A program made the translations under genes and the position numbers. Under the pieces are notes generated by a model. That model saw nothing but the letters and a program-made list of their open reading frames with translations, was not told the origin of the DNA and did no database searches. A stretch of 64,000 nt of DNA from Chelydra serpentina (lineage: Eukaryota; Chordata; Testudines; Chelydridae), in contig JBAIAC010000042.1 of assembly GCA_037349315.1 (NCBI GenBank), positions 1,798,001 through 1,862,000 of the forward strand, written 5' to 3'. This document shows positions 61,605-64,000 of the stretch, in pieces (position 1 is the first letter of the stretch; each line of letters starts with the position of its first letter).

Positions 61605-61755
61605 CCTGCAGGACAGCGCCCCCCTAGTACCTCACTGGGGCCAGCACTGACTGCTAGGGTAAAGCGCCCCCTACTGAGCCCCCATCCTGCCCCCTACAGC
61701 ACAGCGCCCCCTTGGGGTCAGCACTGACGGCCAGGGCAGAGCGCCCCCTGCTGGA
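61605..61755 (-). repeat. C-family units upstream of RPP21
   Basis: CAGCGCCCCCCTAGTACC, AAGCGCCCCCTACTGAGC, CAGCGCCCCCTTGGGG and GAGCGCCCCCTGCTGG. Reverse-oriented CTCF-like cores within 300 bp of the putative RPP21 promoter. Confidence 0.7.
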
Positions 61756-61859
61756 GGGAGGGGGTAATGGCCAGCAGAGGGTTAGGGCTGTGCTGAGTCT
61801 TGGCGGGGGGGCAGGTCAGCAGGAAGGAGAGTTCCCCCCCCGCCCCATGGTGTGTGGCA

Positions 61860-61980
61860 GAGCCAGGCAGGCTGGGAAACTACATTTCCCAGAGGCCTTT
61901 GCTGCCGCTGCCGCTACATCAGCTGGGGGCTGGGCTGGGCAGGAAGAGGCTGCAGCTGCTGGTGTGTCCATGTGACTGAG
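61860..61980 (+). promoter_or_regulatory. RPP21: Putative RPP21 promoter with ZNF143-like site
   Basis: ACTACATTTCCCAGAGGCC (61879-61897) matches the ZNF143-type consensus and is followed by GCTGCCGCTGCCGCTAC, typical of a housekeeping start region. Transcription is inferred to begin here; a leader intron could end at the acceptor at 62527-62528 or 62539-62540, just before the ATG. Confidence 0.45.
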
Positions 61981-62540
61981 GTCCGGGGCAAAGCGGGGAG
62001 GGGGAAATAAATGGGTCTGGCAGGGTACAGCCGGGAAGGGGGTCTAGGGGGTAAATGAGGGGGACTGGAGGAGGAAGGCTGAGGGGCTGTGAGGGGAGGG
62101 GGATCTGCGAGAGGGGGCTGGCAGAGGAAGAGAGAGGGGGTATATAAGGGCTGGAGATGAAGGAGGATTTTGGGAGGGGATGGGGGTTTAACGAGGTGGT
62201 GGGGGATGTTCTGTTGGGGGGGTGATCTGGGGGGAGCAGGTGTAACCATACCGGGGCAAGGGGGCAGCAGGGCCCCGCTCTGGTATCATTGTGGGGGAGG
62301 CTGCTGCCCCTCCTGGAAGGACACAAAGCCCAGGAACCTCCTGTTTTTTGGGGGGGATAGATCCCAGCTCCGTGCAGGGGAGTCACTAGAAATGGGGTGG
62401 GGGGTGGATTGTGAAGGTGCCCCCATCTGGGGTAATTGGTGGAGGCAGCATGGAGCCGGCTGGGGGAGGGGCAGCTAACAGCCCCTTAGGGGACTAGCTG
62501 CCCCCCTCAAATATTTCCCCCATTCCAGGCCCCCCCACAG
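61981..62540 (+). other. RPP21 upstream region or leader intron
   Basis: G-rich low-complexity DNA with runs of GGGG and GGGGA. No exon is defined except by possible acceptors (TTCCAG at 62523-62528, CCACAG at 62535-62540). Confidence 0.4.
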
Positions 62541-62542
62541 CG

Positions 62543-63339
62543 ATGTCAGCCCAGGTGAAAGACAAAGAGGCTTTCCAGAGGCTCAGCTTCCTCTACCAGG
62601 TGAGGGTGGCACCCCCTAGTGCTGGGATCCCAGCGGGGACCCTGGTTACACTCCTGAGACTCTGGGAGCAATTCCCCCTAGCCCCAGGGCCGTGGGTCTC
62701 TGTGGGGCCTGGGGAGGGGGGATTTCTGGGGCTCCCCACAGGATTCTTGATTAGAGCGTGGGGCAAAGAGGATTGGGGTGTCTGCGTGTGGGGTGGGGGC
62801 TGGGGGGGATTGGAGGAAGATGGGATTGGGGTGACTGGGAGGGAGGGGGGATTGGTAGGGCAAGGGGGTCACGTGGAGATGGCGGGGAGTGATATGGGAC
62901 TGGGGAGGTGAGGTTGGCTGGAGATGGGGCTGGGGGAGGGGGGAATCGGTGGGAGGGGGGACCGGTGTGGGGAGATGGGGTTGGGGGATCAGTGGGACTG
63001 CGGGGGCGGGGATTGGTGGGGCTGGGGGTAGCAACATAGGGCTGGGGGAGGGGGGATCGGTAGGATGAGATGGGCGAGGGGGTAATGGTTGGGTGACATG
63101 GGGCTGGGGGGAGATCAATGGGGAGGGGAGAGTGATGTGAGGCTGGGGGAGGGAGGGATTGGGGGTGACATGGAGCAGGGGGAGATGTGGGGCTGTTCCC
63201 CTCACTCTGCGTATCTTTCCCCCCTGCCCACTCCACAGGCGGCTCACTGTGTCCTCGCCCAGAACCCCGAGAACCAGGAGCTGGCGCGATTCTACTGCCA
63301 TGCGCAGCGCAGCATCAGCCGCAGGCTCGTCCTGAGACA
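62543..63339 (+). CDS. RPP21: RPP21 (ribonuclease P protein subunit p21), first two coding exons, partial
   Basis: Protein subunit of nuclear RNase P (and related to archaeal Rpp21/Rpr2), which removes the 5' leader of pre-tRNAs. Exons 62543-62599 and 63239-63339; the gene continues past the right edge. The first exon encodes MSAQVKDKEAFQRLSFLYQ, phase 0, with a GTGAGG donor. The second begins AAHCVLAQNPENQELARFYC and ends in RRLVLR with two bases of a split codon before a GTGAGT donor. The human protein (154 aa) starts with the closely similar MAGPVKDREAFQRLNFLYQ and AAHCVLAQDPENQALARFYC. This part is the N-terminal helical region; the zinc-binding cysteines of the rest lie outside the window. 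In human, class I loci separate this gene from GNL1; here it follows GNL1 directly in the same orientation. Confidence 0.93.
62700..63195 (+). repeat. G-rich minisatellite, RPP21 intron 1
   Basis: Loosely repeated units such as GATGGGGTTGGGGGATC and GGGATTGG(T/G)GGG across the intron. Potential quadruplex-forming. No second exon within it. Confidence 0.65.
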
Positions 63340-63351
63340 GTGAGTGTCGGG

Positions 63352-64000
63352 ATATGGGGCCTTTCCCCTCTAGGGGGCGCCGGCTCCCATCCGGCCCCAG
63401 GGGGCGGGGACTGAGTCACGGGGCGTTTCCCCTCTAGGGGGCGCCGGCTCCCATCCGGCCCCAGGGGGCGGGGACTGAGTCACGGGGCCTTTCCCCTCTA
63501 GGGGGCGCCGGCTCCCATCCGGCCCCAGGGGGCGGGGACTGAGACACAGGGCCTTTCCCCTCCAGGGGGCGCCGGCTCCCATCCGGCCCCAGGGGGCGGG
63601 GACTGAGACATAGGGGCCTTTCCCCTCCAGGGGGCGGGGACTGTGTCACGGGGCCTTTCCCCTCCAGGGGGCGCCGGCTCCCATCCAGCCCCGGGGGCAG
63701 GGACTGAGACACGGGGCCTTTCCCCTCTAGGGGGCGCCGGCAAACATCCAGCCCCGGGGGCAGGGACTGAGACACGGGGCCTTTCCCCTCCAGGGGGCGC
63801 CAGCTCCCATCTGGCCCCAGGGGGCGGGGACTGAGACATGGGGCCTTTCCCCTCTAGGGGGTGCCGGCTCCCATCCGGCCCCAGGGGGCGGGGACTGAGA
63901 CACAGGGGCCTTTCCCCTCCAGGGGGCGGGGACTGTGTCACGGGGCCTTTCCCCTCCAGGGGGCGCCGGCTCCCATCCAGCCCCGGGGGCAGGGACTGAG
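63352..64000 (+). repeat. D-family tandem array with higher-order period of about 292 bp
   Basis: About eleven units of about 63 bp: GGGCCTTTCCCCTCTAGGGG, GCGCCGGCTCCCATCC and GGCCCCAGGGGGCGGGGACT. Two short units (36 bp, near 63617 and 63908) occupy the same place in a larger repeat, which gives a second-level period of about 292 bp. The array starts about 12 bp after the RPP21 exon 2 boundary and runs off the window. Each full unit has a CTAGGGGGCGCC core. Confidence 0.9.

Noticed and set aside
63370..63941. Repetitive open frames (147 and 113 aa) at the right end
   Set aside because: Translations of the D-family minisatellite on the non-genic strand.
1..64000. CRISPR arrays, operons, riboswitches, prokaryotic or plasmid features
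   Set aside because: The window is clearly vertebrate nuclear DNA. Its tandem repeats have variable, related spacers and are minisatellites.

Overview
This is nuclear DNA of a vertebrate, most likely a turtle (a crocodilian is less likely). The genes have many short exons with consensus splice sites. The repeats are of sauropsid type: CR1 LINEs, hAT elements and an LTR. The 311-bp hAT copy and the LTR resemble families I associate with turtle genomes; that part rests on memory and was not searched. The five genes recognised are framework genes of the MHC class I region: MRPS18B (minus strand, exon 1 only), PPP1R10/PNUTS (plus), ABCF1 (minus), GNL1 (plus) and RPP21 (plus, first two coding exons only). 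Translated exons join in frame to give complete proteins of 864 aa (PPP1R10), 914 aa (ABCF1) and 627 aa (GNL1).

Layout. 1-250: degenerate CRE-like minisatellite. 317-1171: MRPS18B exon 1, a CpG-rich divergent promoter full of NRF1-type sites, and a probable first noncoding exon of PPP1R10. 1172-15468: a long AT-rich leader intron with few repeats and an isolated intronic polyadenylation signal. 15483-25560: the 18 coding exons and 3' UTR of PPP1R10. 25560-30590: convergent intergenic space holding a CR1 interrupted by a solo LTR that itself carries a SINE-like insert. 30594-46423: ABCF1 in 28 coding exons. 46424-48407: divergent ABCF1/GNL1 spacer with both promoters. 48408-59034: GNL1 in 12 exons. 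59035-62542: repeat-rich spacer. 62543-64000: start of RPP21 and a minisatellite that runs off the window.

The genes do not form an operon or pathway. They are housekeeping genes kept together by MHC-region synteny: mitochondrial translation (MRPS18B), PP1 targeting at transcription termination (PPP1R10), translation initiation and innate sensing (ABCF1), a circularly permuted GTPase (GNL1) and tRNA 5' processing (RPP21). No class I gene and no PRR3 lies between ABCF1, GNL1 and RPP21, unlike the human arrangement.

From about 15.5 kb rightward, introns and spacers are GC-rich and packed with a few recurring short repeat families, many tandem. I call them family A (MIR-like tRNA head, about 75-85 bp), B (about 80 bp, core GCAGCCACCTCTGGGGTGG), C (about 87-92 bp, with CTCF-like cores), D (about 63 bp, core CTCTAGGGGGCGCCGGCTC) and F (about 55 bp, core CATCTAGCCCGGTATCC). 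The most unusual signals are repeat-borne CTCF-like and ZNF143-like motifs, the nested transposons, and a probable exon duplication in the acidic N-terminus of ABCF1. I found no clearly new biochemical system.
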